Assembly: GCA_945859605.1 (NCBI GenBank)
Contig: OX243824.1
Coordinates: 2,675,297 to 2,739,296 of the forward strand
DNA: 64,000 bases
From: Lumbricus rubellus
Lineage: Eukaryota; Annelida; Clitellata; Crassiclitellata; Lumbricidae
Reading direction: 5' to 3'
The notes beneath the pieces are model-generated. The model did no database searches. It was not told where the DNA came from and saw only the letters and a list, made by a program, of their open reading frames with translations. Position numbers and translations under genes: made by a program. Below, piece by piece: positions 63,621-64,000 of the stretch (the first letter of the stretch is position 1; each line of letters opens with the position of its first letter).

Positions 63621-63718
63621 GACTCATCCATTTTCACTGTGTTTTTTTTTTTTTTTTCAGCGACACATTACGGAGTCTGCTAGGTAGCCTAAACTGATTT
63701 CAGAAAGTTGGACCAACC

Positions 63719-63970
<252 letters not shown>

Positions 63971-64000
63971 GCAACATATTAATTATGCCACGTGCCAATT

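Overview
This window looks like gene-poor, AT-rich chromosomal DNA of an animal, most likely a marine invertebrate; I cannot name the phylum. The evidence is tRNA-headed SINEs, RTE- and CR1-group LINEs, a spliced MULE transposase with a GT..AG intron, piggyBac-, hAT-, Tc1/mariner- and Helitron-type elements, and long tri-, tetra- and hexanucleotide repeats. I found no convincing cellular protein-coding gene. Every long open frame is either a transposable-element protein or a translated microsatellite.

The most unusual feature is an array of about 47 well-formed and about 14 weaker copies of one two-part signal, on both strands. Reading in the inferred direction of transcription, it is TTTAGACACCTTTAAAT followed by a TATA box (typically GCTATAAA or TATATAAA). 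The first T of the TATA box lies 29 nt (range 27-31) from the first A of ACACC. The bases between the two parts do not align between most copies, but the spacing is fixed. This is the architecture of a snRNA/U6-type promoter (PSE plus TATA, bound by SNAPc). Many copies also have an upstream block 35-60 bp away, resembling AGATGTCGCTAAA. Copies occur about every kilobase in 0-20 kb and 43-64 kb. They are absent from the MULE, from the RTE element and from the large LINE at 24-26.5 kb, as expected if those elements inserted into an older array. What the promoters transcribe is unknown.

Layout. 1-4967 and about 13099-17240 are old duplicates of each other; differences between them reveal several clean insertions. 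4970-5600, 10508-11110 and 11820-12750 are three related units. 6740-8420 is a diverged tandem pair. 17-20 kb holds LINE remnants and a piggyBac-like MITE. 20.8-23.3 kb is a 5'-truncated RTE LINE with an 828-residue open frame. 24.1-26.5 kb is a 5'-truncated CR1-group LINE with one frameshift. 26.9-29 kb holds SINEs and a C-rich block. 29859-38008 is a complete 8.15-kb MULE with 62-bp inverted ends, an 8-bp target duplication and an intact two-exon transposase of 835 residues. 38.0-40.5 kb is a nearly perfect 987-bp direct duplication carrying two promoters per copy. 41-44 kb is a second, decayed CR1-group LINE. 44-50 kb is promoter array with SINEs. 51.2-53.8 kb holds two piggyBac-like MITEs, one filled with (TATG)n. 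54-64 kb has more promoters plus a Helitron-like element, a Tc1/mariner derivative, another piggyBac-like MITE and a terminal (CAT)n tract.

How the parts relate. The CR1-group LINEs and the tRNA-SINEs share a roughly 45-nt 3' tail, so the SINEs are probably copied by the LINE machinery. The LINE tails run into (GAAT)n, (AAAT)n or (ATACA)n repeats, which accounts for many of the microsatellites.
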